A DNA stretch of 64,000 bases, taken from NCBI RefSeq assembly GCF_031010195.1, contig NZ_JAUAMC010000002.1:62001-126000 (forward strand), in the 5' to 3' direction. The notes under the pieces were generated by a model, which worked only from the letters and a program-made list of their open reading frames with translations, ran no database searches and was not told the DNA's origin. The position numbers and the translations under genes were made by a program. This stretch comes from Halomonas sp. SpR8 (GTDB lineage: Bacteria; Pseudomonadota; Gammaproteobacteria; Pseudomonadales; Halomonadaceae). Positions 63,812 to 64,000 of this stretch are shown in pieces; position 1 is the stretch's first letter, and the number at the start of each line of letters is the position of its first letter.

Positions 63812-64000
63812 TTACTCTTCGGCCTCTTTTATTCTAGAAAATGCCCGGGTATCAATGACCCGGCGGCGGTGTTCCTGGTAGGCCACCGCGAATATCAACA
63901 GGAAGCCAAGTAGCACGCGCTGCAGGTGAAAATCAGCCCCAATGAGCACCATCCCATTTTCGAGAACCCCGATGGTCAGGATGCCCAACAAGGTACCTCC
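63812..64000 (-). CDS. C terminus of a ribose-type sugar ABC permease (partial)
   Basis: Sixty-two codons up to the stop at 63812 read GGTLLGILTIGVLENGMVLI and then LQRVLLGFLLIFAVAYQEHRRR, the last two membrane helices and basic tail of the RbsC/AraH-type permease family (BPD_transp_2). The rest of the gene lies beyond the right edge. It faces the cytochrome gene convergently and appears to start a different transport locus. The stretch 63678-63811 shows no gene or clear terminator. Confidence 0.75.
   Translation of the reverse strand, partial: GGTLLGILTIGVLENGMVLIGADFHLQRVLLGFLLIFAVAYQEHRRRVIDTRAFSRIKEAEE

Overview
The window looks like the chromosome of a Halomonadaceae-type gammaproteobacterium (Halomonas or relative). 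This is judged from the mix of proteins (several tripartite tricarboxylate transporters, FecI/FecR-controlled siderophore receptors, close matches to enterobacterial GarD, GudD, SpeG, YojI and DlgD) and the moderate-to-high GC content; no rRNA or other taxonomic marker is present. I see no tRNA, rRNA, CRISPR array or transposase.

Region 1 (1-17.4 kb) is a sugar-diacid catabolic island, almost all on the minus strand. One operon runs kdgD - tctC - tctB - tctA - garD - gudD (8950 to 1847), so it can take up an aldarate, dehydrate D-glucarate or galactarate and pass the product through 5-dehydro-4-deoxyglucarate dehydratase to alpha-ketoglutarate semialdehyde. A second tctCBA set follows (1540 to beyond the left edge). 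A third operon (14614 to 9143) has a second glucarate dehydratase, tctC, tctB, tctA and a DlgD/YiaK-type reductase; a decayed kdgD fragment lies in its leader. All three operons are preceded by the same promoter-operator arrangement with identical spacing. An FMN-dependent alpha-hydroxy-acid dehydrogenase and a divergent LysR regulator close the island.

Region 2 (17.4-23.2 kb) holds housekeeping or accessory genes: a metallophosphoesterase, a truncated alpha/beta hydrolase, two paralogous proteins of 37-38 residues with strong ribosome sites and terminators, speG, an FAD oxidoreductase, ltaE and a LysE/ArgO exporter.

Region 3 (23.3-41.9 kb) contains three paralogous iron cassettes, each ordered fecI - fecR - STN-domain TonB receptor - hairpin - periplasmic binding protein, and each with a Fur-like site before fecI. 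Foreign-looking inserts interrupt them: an AAA/DUF4143 ATPase gene flanked by a fecR remnant, and a ParD-like/RelE-like toxin-antitoxin pair. One binding-protein gene carries a ten-base G/C homopolymer.

Region 4 (41.9-57.4 kb) resembles the uptake half of a yersiniabactin-type locus without the synthetases: AraC regulator, TonB receptor, two YbtP/YbtQ-like ABC half transporters, a divergent binding protein plus two FecCD permeases, then an overlapping receptor - methyltransferase - MFS operon and a second AraC regulator. Region 5 (57.4-63.7 kb) has a YojI-type ABC protein, a FhuF-like iron reductase, a fused FhuB-like permease, and divergently a siderophore-interacting flavoprotein and a cytochrome b561. 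No stand-alone FecE/FhuC/BtuD-type ATPase is present anywhere in the window. The right edge cuts a ribose-type sugar ABC permease.
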